This document shows, in pieces, positions 7,067 to 14,574 of a stretch of 64,000 bases of DNA. The notes under the pieces were generated by a model, which saw only the letters and a program-made list of their open reading frames with translations, had not been told where the DNA came from and made no database searches. The position numbers were made by a program, and so were the translations under genes. Numbering within the stretch: position 1 is the first letter of the stretch; every line of letters starts with the position of its first letter. The stretch is from Bacillus sp. V5-8f (GTDB lineage: Bacteria; Bacillota; Bacilli; Bacillales; DSM-1321), in contig NZ_PGUW01000003.1 in assembly GCF_002863565.1 (NCBI RefSeq), positions 1-64,000 on the forward strand. The letters run 5' to 3'.

Positions 7067-7810
7067 CTATTTTTTCCCTGGCCCCTTTTTGCCACCTGAT
7101 CCAGGTCCCTTCTTCCCACCCGGTCCAGGTCCCTTCTTCCCACCCGGTCCTTTTTTTTCGCCAGAAACATTGCCATCGGATTTTCCCTTGCCCTTGGAGG
7201 ACTCTTTGCCTTCCGATTTTTCTTTGCCCTCGGAGGACTCTTTGCCTTCCGACTTTTCTTTGCCCTCGGAGGACTCTTTGCCTTCCGATTTTTCTTTCCC
7301 CTCGGAGGACTCTTTGCTTTCCAATTTTTCTTTCCCCTCGGAGGCCTCTTTGCCTTCCAATTTTTCTTTCCCCTCGGAGGCCTCTTTGCCTTCCGCTTTT
7401 TCTTTGCCCTCGGAGGCCTCTTTGCCTTCCGATTTTTCTTTCCCCTCGGAGGACTCTTTGCCTTCCGATTTTTCTTTGCCCTCGGAGGCCTCTTTGCCTT
7501 CCAATTTTTCTTTCCCCTCGGAGGACTCTTTGCCTTCCGATTTTTCTTTGCCCTCGGAGGCCTCTTTGCCTTCCGATTTTTCTTTGCCCTCGGAGGACTC
7601 TTTGCCTTCCGATTTTTCTTTGCCCTTGGAGGACTCTTTGCCTTCCGATTTTTCCTTGCCCTTGGAAGACTCTTTACCTTCCGATTTTTCCTTGCCCTTG
7701 GAAGACTCTTTGCCTTCCGGTTTTTCCTTGCCCTTGGAAGACCCTTTGCCTTTCAATTTTTCTTTCTCCTTCGAGGCCTCTTTACCTTCGGCTTCGTGTT
7801 TTTCAGCCAT
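7067..7810 (-). CDS. Lys/Glu/Ser-rich 12-residue repeat protein, CotG-like candidate
   Basis: A 247-residue low-complexity protein. After a 20-residue charged lead (MAEKHEAEGKEASKEKEK), 16 tandem copies of a 12-residue unit, consensus GKESSEGKEKSE, fill residues 21-212. The tail is a second repeat, GGKKGPG, ending in KKGPGKK. There is no signal peptide or membrane segment. AAAGGATG before the ATG at 7810 supports the start. Modular, serine- and lysine-rich repeat proteins of this kind are known in spore coats (CotG and CotG-like proteins, whose serines are CotH substrates). The divergent neighbour at 8093 is CotB-like, and B. subtilis cotB and cotG are neighbours, so a CotG-like coat role is a reasonable inference. 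Direct homology cannot be shown for such biased sequence. No CotH-like kinase gene is seen in the window. Confidence 0.75.
   Translation of the reverse strand: MAEKHEAEGKEASKEKEKLKGKGSSKGKEKPEGKESSKGKEKSEGKESSKGKEKSEGKESSKGKEKSEGKESSEGKEKSEGKEASEGKEKSEGKESSEGKEKLEGKEASEGKEKSEGKESSEGKEKSEGKEASEGKEKAEGKEASEGKEKLEGKEASEGKEKLESKESSEGKEKSEGKESSEGKEKSEGKESSEGKEKSEGKESSKGKGKSDGNVSGEKKGPGGKKGPGPGGKKGPGSGGKKGPGKK
7175..7750 (-). repeat. tandem 36-bp repeat array, 16 units
   Basis: Sixteen consecutive 36-bp units encode the 12-residue repeats of the protein at 7067-7810. Units differ mainly at a few codons (Ser/Ala, Glu/Lys, Ser/Leu/Ala). Because 36 is a multiple of three and the unit lacks stop codons on the other strand, plus-strand frames also stay open across the array; these are not genes. 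Confidence 0.95.
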
Positions 7811-8092
7811 AAACGGTCATCCTTTCTGAATATGTCCTTACAATTGCATGGTATGTTTATAGTCGTTCAGTTGATTGGACAAATATCATTTTCAGAAAAA
7901 ATATACATAAGATCTGTCCAAATTTATAGTTCTACGGGAGAGTCCTAAAACAAAAGCTAAAAATTATGTTTATCTTCCCCCCAATCTTAGTCTATTTTTA
8001 ACAATTCAGAAAACGGGCTGTCGCATCAGGTACTTTGTCACAACAAGACACATATAGATACAAGGAAAATATTCAAGGAGGTTAAAGTAACT

Positions 8093-8584
8093 ATGAATAT
8101 GGAAATGATGAAGTCTCTGCTTGGAAAAACCCTGAGAGTGGATAGGGGTGGACATGAATCAAGGGTTGGCAAACTTTTAGCCATAGGAGAAGACCACCTT
8201 ACACTTCTTACCAAAGAAGATGGAATCATATATTACAAAGCACACCATATAAAGAGCGTAACAGAAAATTCCAAAAATCAAATGCCGCTTGATTTGGAGA
8301 TTCCGGAAAATTTTGAACTGACACAAACTGCAAATTTTAAGGAAGCACTTAATTCGCTAAAATACCAGTGGGTAAAAATTAACCGTGGAGGAAAAGAGTC
8401 ACTCGAAGGTGTGCTGGATGATATCAATGATGATTTTGTCACAGTCGTGAAAAATGAAGAGGTAATCAGGATAGCAACGTTCCATATCCGTAATATCAGC
8501 TATGGTGAAATGATTGGAAAGCCAACGAAGGAAGAAGCCAAATCGAAAGAGGAAGAGAAAGAGACACAGGAAGAGAAAGAATAG
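8093..8584 (+). CDS. CotB-like spore coat protein (short form)
   Basis: A 163-residue protein with two small-beta-barrel (Sm-like) repeats, about residues 6-60 and 82-140. Each has the CotB pattern: an [RN]GG-x-ES motif (DRGGHESRVGKL; NRGGKESLEGVL) followed by a YYKAHHIKSV- or ATFHIRNIS-type strand. Both resemble the N-terminal part of B. subtilis CotB, an outer spore coat protein. The long serine-rich CotB tail is absent and is replaced by a short Lys/Glu tail (from about 143). AAGGAGGTT precedes the ATG by nine bases. The next gene, also CotB-like, follows after 64 bases, and a large hairpin spans the gap. It diverges from the repeat-protein gene at 7067-7810. Confidence 0.8.
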   Translation: MNMEMMKSLLGKTLRVDRGGHESRVGKLLAIGEDHLTLLTKEDGIIYYKAHHIKSVTENSKNQMPLDLEIPENFELTQTANFKEALNSLKYQWVKINRGGKESLEGVLDDINDDFVTVVKNEEVIRIATFHIRNISYGEMIGKPTKEEAKSKEEEKETQEEKE

Positions 8585-8631
8585 TTTATGTATTTGGTCG
8601 CTTCTGTCACCCAGAAGCGACATAAACTATT
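8580..8631 (+). promoter_or_regulatory. intercistronic hairpin between two CotB-like genes
   Basis: An 11-bp outer stem, AATAGTTTATG (8580-8590) / CATAAACTATT (8621-8631), encloses a 9-bp inner stem, TCGCTTCTG (8598-8606) / CAGAAGCGA (8612-8620), with a seven-base bulge on one side. The stop codon of the upstream gene lies in the outer stem, and the RBS of the next gene begins five bases after it. TTTACGG follows rather than a T run, so it looks more like a coupling, processing or stability element than a terminator. Confidence 0.7.
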
Positions 8632-8648
8632 TACGGAGGGTACCCTGA

Positions 8649-10793
8649 ATGAGAGATGAAAAGTTCCCAACTATCATAAGTCATTTTAAAGGACAAAAGA
8701 TTGGCTTGTTTATAAATAATGGCCAGTTTGTGGAAGGTATTTTAGTTGATGCTAAAATTGACCATTTGGTCGTCAATCTTAATTCCGTTGTTCATTATTT
8801 CGCGCTTAATCAAATTCAGGCTTTATCAAAAAATGCAAGATACTTCAAACCGAAGGCAGAGGATATTCCACACCAAAACAAAACTCTATTTACAGACGTC
8901 TTAACCGGTCTCAGGTATCACTGGGTCACCATCAACAGCTTAGACAATCAGATGTTTACCGGCCTGTTGAGTAAAATAACAGGAGATCACGTTATGTTGA
9001 TAAAGGATGGGGAACAGCTTTATATCCAAAGGTCTTTTATTTCCAATATTATTGATGGAATCTACGAGCCTAAGAAGGAGCAATCTCACTCAAAAACTAC
9101 TGAACAGCCGCATGATTCTTTAGAAAAAAGTCATGATCTGCAGGAGCAACCAGACAGACTCGAGGACAACGAGGTCTCCCTACAAGAAACCAGGGACAAT
9201 CACCGTATCGCAGAATTCGAAAAAAATGAAGCTTCCAGCAACTTCGAAACTACAGATTTTCCATTGCAAGACGAACAGCCGCATAATTCTTTAGAAGAAA
9301 GTCATGATGTGCAGGAGCAACCAGACAGACTCGAGGACAACGAGGTCTCCCTACAAGAAACCAGGGACAATCACCGTATTGCAGAATTCGAAAAAAATGA
9401 AGCTTCCAGCAACTTCGAAACTACAGATTTTCCATTGCAAGACGAACAGCCGCATAATTCTTTAGAAGAAAGTCATGATGTGCAGGAGCAACCAGGCAGA
9501 CTCGAGGACAACGAGGTCTCCCTACAAGAAACCAGGGATAATCACCGTATTGCAAAATTCGAAAAAAATGACGCTGAAGCTTCCAACAAATTCGAAACTA
9601 CAGATCTTCCGTTGCTAAACGAACAGCCGCATGATTCTTTAGAAGAAAGTCATGATCTGCAGGAGCAACCAGACAGACTCGAGGACAACGAGGTCTCCCT
9701 ACAAGAAACCAGGGACAATCACCGTATCGCAGAATTCGAAAAAAATGAAGCTTCCAGCAACTTCGAAACTACAGATTTTCCATTGCAAGACGAACAGCCG
9801 CATAATTCTTTAGAAGAAAGTCATGATGTGCAGGAGCAACCAGACAGACTCGAGGACAACGAGGTCTCCCTACAAGAAACCAGGGATAATCATTATATTG
9901 TAAAAATCGAAAAAGAGAAAAAAAAGGATTTCCACAAGTCATGGACTTCAGACTTTACGTTTCAAGATGAACAGCAGCAAAATTCCTTGGAGGAAAACAT
10001 AAACCTAGAGGAGTATTCATTCCTTTCAGAGGACAGCGGAGTTACCCAATCAACAACTAGTCAGGATTACCCTCTAGAAGATTTGGACTACGAAAAAACA
10101 CATGCCCTGCAATCCGTGGATGCAAATCCCCCGCTTAAAACTGAAGGAATTAATGATTATCCAGATCAAAATTTAAACAGTCACGAGGAATCTAGTTTTA
10201 AAGGCTTAAAAAGTAATATCGAACAAAGCATTGGTTGGGTTACACTTGATAATGACTGCTTACACAGACATACAGGCGATTCTTCTCCTGTTGAAAAAAA
10301 CTGCACTGATACCTTTACCAATCAGAATCCCCCCTTTAAAAATGAGTGTACCACGTCTAAGTCAGCAATGAATATACAGCAGGATTCCGAACATAAAGAC
10401 AGTGAACCCTCTTGTATGCATATAGAAGAAACTAAACCCTCGAATGAACCATTCCAAGAAATAGATTCAGCAGAGAAACATTTCATTTCAGACAATAGGT
10501 ACATTGAAACATTTGACCAACGTACTGGTTATTACCGAAGACAAAGGAAAACCAGTCAACCTAAAATGAAAAGTGAAGTGGAGCGGTTCTTTCGAGAAAA
10601 AGATTATCCTTCGTTAGTGACAAGTATAACCAATAGACAAGTTGAATGTGCGAGAAGTCAGGTTTATCATCATGAACAGAAAATAGATACAAAAGAACAA
10701 AAACTGTTGATGGAAAAGCAATTTTTTGCACTTATGAAGCATGCTGAAAAAATGTACCATCAATTGAAAAATGAACGACTGCAGGGTCTTTAG
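8649..10793 (+). CDS. large CotB-like protein with 57-residue tandem repeats
   Basis: A 714-residue acidic protein. Residues about 8-60 and 80-136 are two Sm-like/CotB-type repeats (GLFINNGQFVEGILVDA; TINSLDNQMFTGLL). Residues 152-440 are five tandem copies of a 57-59 residue unit beginning EQPH[DN]SLE and containing RLEDNEVSLQETRDNH. A long Asp/Glu/Ser-rich linker follows (about 441-610), then a basic C-terminal region (about 610-714) that starts near FDQRTGYYRRQRK and ends in a Lys/Gln-rich helix. The layout (N-terminal barrels, long biased repeats, distinct C terminus) parallels CotB, but the repeats are acidic rather than Ser/Lys-rich. GGAGGG seven bases upstream supports the start. No signal peptide is present. 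A spore-surface role is inferred from the domains and neighbours. Confidence 0.75.
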   Translation: MRDEKFPTIISHFKGQKIGLFINNGQFVEGILVDAKIDHLVVNLNSVVHYFALNQIQALSKNARYFKPKAEDIPHQNKTLFTDVLTGLRYHWVTINSLDNQMFTGLLSKITGDHVMLIKDGEQLYIQRSFISNIIDGIYEPKKEQSHSKTTEQPHDSLEKSHDLQEQPDRLEDNEVSLQETRDNHRIAEFEKNEASSNFETTDFPLQDEQPHNSLEESHDVQEQPDRLEDNEVSLQETRDNHRIAEFEKNEASSNFETTDFPLQDEQPHNSLEESHDVQEQPGRLEDNEVSLQETRDNHRIAKFEKNDAEASNKFETTDLPLLNEQPHDSLEESHDLQEQPDRLEDNEVSLQETRDNHRIAEFEKNEASSNFETTDFPLQDEQPHNSLEESHDVQEQPDRLEDNEVSLQETRDNHYIVKIEKEKKKDFHKSWTSDFTFQDEQQQNSLEENINLEEYSFLSEDSGVTQSTTSQDYPLEDLDYEKTHALQSVDANPPLKTEGINDYPDQNLNSHEESSFKGLKSNIEQSIGWVTLDNDCLHRHTGDSSPVEKNCTDTFTNQNPPFKNECTTSKSAMNIQQDSEHKDSEPSCMHIEETKPSNEPFQEIDSAEKHFISDNRYIETFDQRTGYYRRQRKTSQPKMKSEVERFFREKDYPSLVTSITNRQVECARSQVYHHEQKIDTKEQKLLMEKQFFALMKHAEKMYHQLKNERLQGL
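9102..9968 (+). repeat. five tandem 171-bp repeats (two units 177 bp) within the large CotB-like gene
   Basis: Units start near 9102, 9273, 9444, 9621 and 9792. Units 1, 2 and 4 are almost identical in DNA. Unit 3 carries two extra codons near its end, and unit 5 is diverged in its second half. Such near-identity suggests recent expansion or gene conversion, and copy number is likely to vary among strains. Confidence 0.93.
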
Positions 10794-10907
10794 GCAGAAT
10801 GCTTCTATAAAATGCACTCCTACGTGGATAGAATGTACCGGGTTGTTACGCTGTGATGATTTCTAGATGCATGAAACTTTTGCAATTCTAATGAAGGAGG
10901 GAATGTA

Positions 10908-11582
10908 GTGTATCAATTCAAAAACTTAGTTGGAGAAGAGGTAAAAGTCGAAATTTCAGGGCAAACCACCTTTTCGGGCTTACTTATCGACATAGGGCTG
11001 GATATTCTAGTCCTTTATAACGGCAAGAATTATCTTTTTATACCATTTATGCATATGCATAACCTTAAAAAGTGGAATAAGTCTGATGATCGAGCCCCAA
11101 CGGAAAAACCGGATGAGTCCTGGTCTTATGAGGATGAAAAGGAATCGATATCTTATAGAAAGATTTTAAAAAATGCCAAAGGGCAGTTTATGGAGATTTT
11201 CGTTACCGGGAACAAGTCTATTCATGGTTATATCACAAACGTTTTAAACGATTATATCTGTTTTTATTCTCCTGTTTATAAAACAATATTCATATCTATG
11301 CAGCATGTAAAATGGCTGACCCCTTATAATTCTGATATCACTCCCTATACTTTAAGCAAAACATTGTTGCCTGTTATACCAGCAAGCGTCCCCCTTGCCC
11401 GGACTTTTGAAGAGCAAATAAAAAAATATGAAGGACAACTGCTGGTTTTCGATACGGGTGATCACCCGGACAAAGTTGGCTTGTTGTTAAATATCTCAAA
11501 CAACGTGGTAGAACTTGTTAATGCTACCGGTCATCCAGTGTACTGGAAGCTGTCACACTTAAAATCTGTTCACCTTCCCTGA
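10908..11582 (+). CDS. CotB/DUF2642-like small-beta-barrel protein, three domains
   Basis: A 224-residue protein, GTG start with AAGGAGGG seven bases upstream. Three Sm-like segments can be read: residues about 4-54 (GEEVKVEISG...FSGLLIDIG), 82-138 (KGQFMEIFVTGNKSIHGYI) and 166-223 (EGQLLVFDTG...VGLLLNIS, ending YWKLSHLKSVHLP). The closing strand of domain 3 matches the HIKS-type strand of the neighbouring CotB-like proteins. It is the third such gene in a row, 114 bases after the previous one, on the same strand and probably in the same transcription unit. No signal peptide. The function is unknown; a coat or exosporium role is inferred from context. Confidence 0.7.
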   Translation: MYQFKNLVGEEVKVEISGQTTFSGLLIDIGLDILVLYNGKNYLFIPFMHMHNLKKWNKSDDRAPTEKPDESWSYEDEKESISYRKILKNAKGQFMEIFVTGNKSIHGYITNVLNDYICFYSPVYKTIFISMQHVKWLTPYNSDITPYTLSKTLLPVIPASVPLARTFEEQIKKYEGQLLVFDTGDHPDKVGLLLNISNNVVELVNATGHPVYWKLSHLKSVHLP

Positions 11583-11660
11583 TAATAAAATCCTTGCAAA
11601 TGAAATACAATAGCGATCATTCTCCAAACCAACATTAAAGGGAGATGTACATCCGATAAA

Positions 11661-13016
11661 TTAATAGAAGAATAAGTATATCCATAAATATAATATTGTC
11701 AGAGAAAATACAACAGTGGCTGGAATCGCCAATCCTGTTACCTTCAAGTATTCTCCCCAAGAAATTTTTATCTTGTTCTTTTTCAAAAGATGGAACCAAA
11801 TCAATGTGGCCAGCGTCCCTGTTGGAAGCAAAAGAGACCCAATATCACTCCCGATGATACTGGCTAGATAAATCGTTTTTAAGATGATTGGATCTAGCCC
11901 CAATTGAGTAATGGTTAATGTACCTATCATTAAAGCGGGATGATTATTAAATATATTTGACATCAACGAAATAATAGTTCCCATAATCATGGTTGCATAA
12001 AACAAATTGTCCTGGATGATAGGTTCAGTTAATATTACAACTAGGTCTGTCATCCCTATATTGTGTAACCCATACACAATTATATACATGGTATAGGCAA
12101 ATATAAAAATGTACCATGGGGTTTTCTTTAACATATCTAAGGGATTTAGTTTCAAATAAAACCAGCGCCAGCCTAATAATAAAAAGGCACTTAGCATAGC
12201 TACCAAATATTCAGGAATGTGGAAATATGAAGCAACAAAAATTAATATCCTGACAACAAAGACAAATGTCAAAACTATGACCATCAATTTCGATTGTCTT
12301 TTTGTTTCATTTTCGTTAAGTGCAGACTTCAGCGGTTGCATAATAGATAACTGAGCATGATCCCTGTTAGTTGATAAATAAGGTAGCTTCTTGGGGATTT
12401 TCTTATGAAAAATGATATATAGGATTGTTGCAAGAAAAATTACACTTATTGTTCCTGGGACAAACATCATAAGTGTATACAAGTAGAGGTCCATTCCAAT
12501 AATCTTCAAAGATATTAAATTGACAATATTACTTAAACCGATTGGCGTACTGGAGGCTGTTGCAATTAATGCTCCACTAATTAAATACGGAAGCTTTTCC
12601 GTGTTTTTTAAGTTGACACTTTTAAGAATCAACAGCAACACAGGGGTTGTAATCAGAATACTTCCATCATTGTTCAAGAAAAGTGTAATCGAAAAGCAGA
12701 GCAGGTTAGTTAACCAAAAAAGCCTTATTCCGGATCCTTTTGACATTATTAATAATCTGGTGGCCACCCACCGAAAGAACCCAATACTTTCCAATGTTAG
12801 AGCCATTACCATTGTAGCAATAATTGTAATGGAGGCGCCTACCACTTTTGTATTTATGTCCAGAATATCTTCGGGAGACAAACTACCGCTCAAAAAAACC
12901 AAGATTGCCCCCAAGGTCGCAGGTATGGCTTCGTTTATTCCCCAAGGCCGCCAAAAGATAAGAATCATGGTAATGATGAAAGCTACTATTGTTATAATCG
13001 CTGTGAAACTTATCAC
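11661..13016 (-). CDS. ArsB/NhaD-type anion permease (YdfA-like)
   Basis: A 451-residue membrane protein with about ten to twelve hydrophobic segments. Hallmarks of the ArsB/NhaD (ion transporter) superfamily are present: LNNDGSILITTPVLL near residue 120, NIFNNHPALMIG near 355, and GSDIGSLLLPTGTLATLIW near 400. It resembles B. subtilis YdfA, annotated as an arsenical pump membrane protein; substrates in this superfamily also include sodium and dicarboxylates, so arsenite is not certain. The GTG at 13016 is chosen because AAAGGAGGT lies just upstream; a longer frame from 13046 would place that RBS inside the gene. No arsR, arsC or arsA lies nearby. It is convergent with the CotB-like genes and has no obvious terminator. 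Confidence 0.85.
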   Translation of the reverse strand: MISFTAIITIVAFIITMILIFWRPWGINEAIPATLGAILVFLSGSLSPEDILDINTKVVGASITIIATMVMALTLESIGFFRWVATRLLIMSKGSGIRLFWLTNLLCFSITLFLNNDGSILITTPVLLLILKSVNLKNTEKLPYLISGALIATASSTPIGLSNIVNLISLKIIGMDLYLYTLMMFVPGTISVIFLATILYIIFHKKIPKKLPYLSTNRDHAQLSIMQPLKSALNENETKRQSKLMVIVLTFVFVVRILIFVASYFHIPEYLVAMLSAFLLLGWRWFYLKLNPLDMLKKTPWYIFIFAYTMYIIVYGLHNIGMTDLVVILTEPIIQDNLFYATMIMGTIISLMSNIFNNHPALMIGTLTITQLGLDPIILKTIYLASIIGSDIGSLLLPTGTLATLIWFHLLKKNKIKISWGEYLKVTGLAIPATVVFSLTILYLWIYLFFY

Positions 13017-13046
13017 GTAACAGAGACCTCCTTTTGAGACATCCAA

Positions 13047-13430
13047 CTCACGCTATATTCCACCCTCTCGATATTCAATTTTATATACTTGTACAATATA
13101 TTTATGAGGCAATGAGAAAAGTGAAATAAAACATTTACCTAAATCCTGAAAAATCAACTACTATCCCTACAGCATATTTGCCATGGTGAGATGGACGCCC
13201 ATTTAAAAATGGCTCTATAATATTTATTGGGTCTTAACACACTTCGGTAGGCACGAAAAACATGTAAATGCCCAATTCTTTATACTTGGATTGTCGAGCA
13301 ATAACTCAAATAGATTGGGGTTCCTTGTTTCATGACAAAGGTGGAAGAACCAGCTCTGTTTAATGAGGTCCGTTTTCGCCTGCGATACACCGGCCATAAC
13401 GGTAAGCAATTAAGTGTGATGAGTTAAAAG
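13047..13430. other. gene-poor stretch upstream of the transporter
   Basis: No supported gene. A 61-codon minus-strand frame (13224-13409) ends in a Cys-rich peptide (CFSCLPKC) but starts with TTG and has no RBS. The plus strand just before 13431 may contain further decayed coding sequence belonging to the dehydrogenase relic, with an in-frame stop. The promoter of the transporter gene must lie here but was not identified. Confidence 0.4.
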
Positions 13431-13654
13431 CAAAACTCTCAAGCCATCTCCTATACAACAGGCGTTCCTGCCATGATTGGCGCCATGATGATTATTACAG
13501 GAAAATGGAACAAACCAGGCGTTTACAATATTGAAGAATTTGACCGCGGTACATTCATTGAAGAGTTAAACAAGTGGGGACTTACATGAGAGAAGACTAT
13601 AACCCAGTGTTTGTTGATCCTGAGCCTGTGATATTATTAGATTCGAAGGAATGA
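13431..13654 (+). pseudogene. 3' fragment of a saccharopine/carboxynorspermidine dehydrogenase gene
   Basis: Reading from 13431, the fragment contains SQAISYTTGVPAMIGAMM, TGKWNKPGVYNIEEFD and IEELNKWGLT, typical of the C terminus of carboxynorspermidine dehydrogenase (saccharopine dehydrogenase family). The frame then hits TGA at 13588-13590. In the neighbouring frame the text continues MREDYNPVFVDPEP and ends ILLDSKE at 13652-13654, so a one-base deletion near 13588 (TGG to TG) probably split the end of the gene. The N-terminal three quarters is missing. The next gene relic, nspC, is its normal operon partner. This enzyme makes carboxynorspermidine from diaminopropane or putrescine and aspartate semialdehyde. 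Confidence 0.8.
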
Positions 13655-13661
13655 TGGTAAT

Positions 13662-13823
13662 ATGCAGTTTGAAGAATTACCAACACCGTGTTATGTAGTC
13701 GATGAAGATCTTTTGGAAAAAAATCCGAAAATCTTGAATGGAGTCATGAAACGTACAGGATGCAAGATTCATTTGGCACAAAAAGCAATTTCAAAGTATA
13801 CGATGTATGTTATCTATCTGTAA
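13662..13823 (+). pseudogene. nspC: 5' fragment of carboxynorspermidine decarboxylase (nspC)
   Basis: The frame from ATG 13662 gives MQFEELPTPCYVVDEDLLEK and then KRTGCKIHLAQKAISKY, the start of a fold-III PLP-dependent carboxynorspermidine decarboxylase; the lysine in LAQKA is the expected PLP lysine. After 53 codons the frame ends at TAA (13821-13823), while the family enzyme is near 370-380 residues, so more than 85 percent is missing. It follows the dehydrogenase relic by seven bases, preserving the operon order of the norspermidine/spermidine pathway. Confidence 0.8.
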
Positions 13824-13895
13824 CGGTCCTGGTGGTTACTATTCCATTATCCAAATATAATCACTACAAGGAAAAGATTATAAAAGTGCTTCATT

Positions 13896-13922
13896 ACCTG
13901 ATTTGCCAATCAGGTTTTTTTA
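13896..13922 (+). terminator. intrinsic terminator, probably of the lost polyamine operon
   Basis: A perfect 8-bp stem ACCTGATT (13896-13903) / AATCAGGT (13908-13915) with a four-base loop, followed by a run of seven T on the plus strand. It lies 73 bases past the truncated nspC and may be the original operon terminator brought close by an internal deletion. Confidence 0.85.
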
Positions 13923-13961
13923 TTTCTCTTGATATCTTGATTAAAAAACACAAGCTGCACC

Positions 13962-14069
13962 GAACCACCAATTCATGGAATCAGGCATATTCATGCATCT
14001 CTCCTGTTTGAAGCTGGTGCTTGTATCAAAGAGGTGCAAGAGCATTTAGGCCATTCGGATATAAGATGA
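13962..14069 (+). pseudogene. C-terminal fragment of a tyrosine recombinase (integrase)
   Basis: The frame reads HGIRHIHASLLFEAG, then IKEVQEHLGHSDI, and meets TGA at 14067-14069. This is the catalytic C-terminal block of tyrosine recombinases of the phage / Tn916 / ICEBs1 kind, with the H-x-x-R-H box and the LGH box. The nucleophilic tyrosine segment (family NIYTHV) is out of frame or decayed: the following bases give MYV then a stop, and VTEQ appears in the original frame near 14090. No start or upstream domain is present. It lies just outside rpsI and marks an ancient integration event. Confidence 0.75.
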
Positions 14070-14113
14070 CAATGTATGTATAAAATCGTGGTCACAGAGC
14101 AAAATTCCGGTAT

Positions 14114-14143
14114 AAAAAAACCCCCAACCAAAATGGTTGAGAG
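14114..14143 (-). terminator. intrinsic terminator of rplM-rpsI
   Basis: On the minus strand CTCTCAACC (14143-14135) pairs with GGTTGGGGG (14129-14121) around a five-base loop and is followed by seven T (14120-14114), 19 bases after the rpsI stop. Confidence 0.9.
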
Positions 14144-14161
14144 CCTTTGAAGCGCCAGAAA

Positions 14162-14554
14162 TTAACGCTTTGAGAACTGAGGTGCACGACGAGCGCCTTT
14201 AAGACCGTATTTTTTACGTTCTTTCATACGAGCGTCACGAGTCAGTAAACCAGCAGATTTTAATGAACCGCGGTATTCTGGGTCAGCTTGTAGCAATGCA
14301 CGTGCGATACCGTGGCGAATTGCACCCGCTTGACCAGTGTATCCACCGCCGCTTACATTTACAAGTACATCGTAGCTGCCAGTAGTTTCAGTTGCAACCA
14401 GTGGCTGCTTTACTACTTCACGCAGTGCTGCAAATGGGATATATTCTTCAACTTCACGTCCGTTAACAATAATGCGGCCTTCGCCTGGTACTAAACGTAC
14501 ACGAGCAACTGAGCTCTTACGGCGGCCAGTACCATAATATTGAACTTGTGCCAA
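14162..14554 (-). CDS. rpsI: 30S ribosomal protein S9
   Basis: 130 residues beginning [19 protein letters not shown] and ending in the conserved basic tail ([16 protein letters not shown]), whose last lysine-arginine reaches the P-site tRNA in the ribosome. The length equals that of B. subtilis S9. It follows rplM by 20 bases and is the last gene of that two-gene unit before a terminator. To its left the B. subtilis gene order breaks off and the accessory region begins. Confidence 0.98.
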   Translation of the reverse strand: MAQVQYYGTGRRKSSVARVRLVPGEGRIIVNGREVEEYIPFAALREVVKQPLVATETTGSYDVLVNVSGGGYTGQAGAIRHGIARALLQADPEYRGSLKSAGLLTRDARMKERKKYGLKGARRAPQFSKR

Positions 14555-14574
14555 GATAGTAACCTCCTTAATAA

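Noticed and set aside
7175-7750. Regular 36-bp repeats as a possible CRISPR array
   Set aside because: The units are directly tandem with no unique spacers, keep a reading frame, and no cas genes are present.
6955-7829. Two long plus-strand reading frames across the KEGS repeat gene
   Set aside because: They stay open only because the 36-bp repeat has no stop codons in those frames. They lack RBS sites, and the minus-strand frame has one and gives a consistent repeat protein.
13224-13409. 61-codon minus-strand frame with a Cys-rich end
   Set aside because: TTG start without an RBS, no recognised family, and it lies in decayed DNA.
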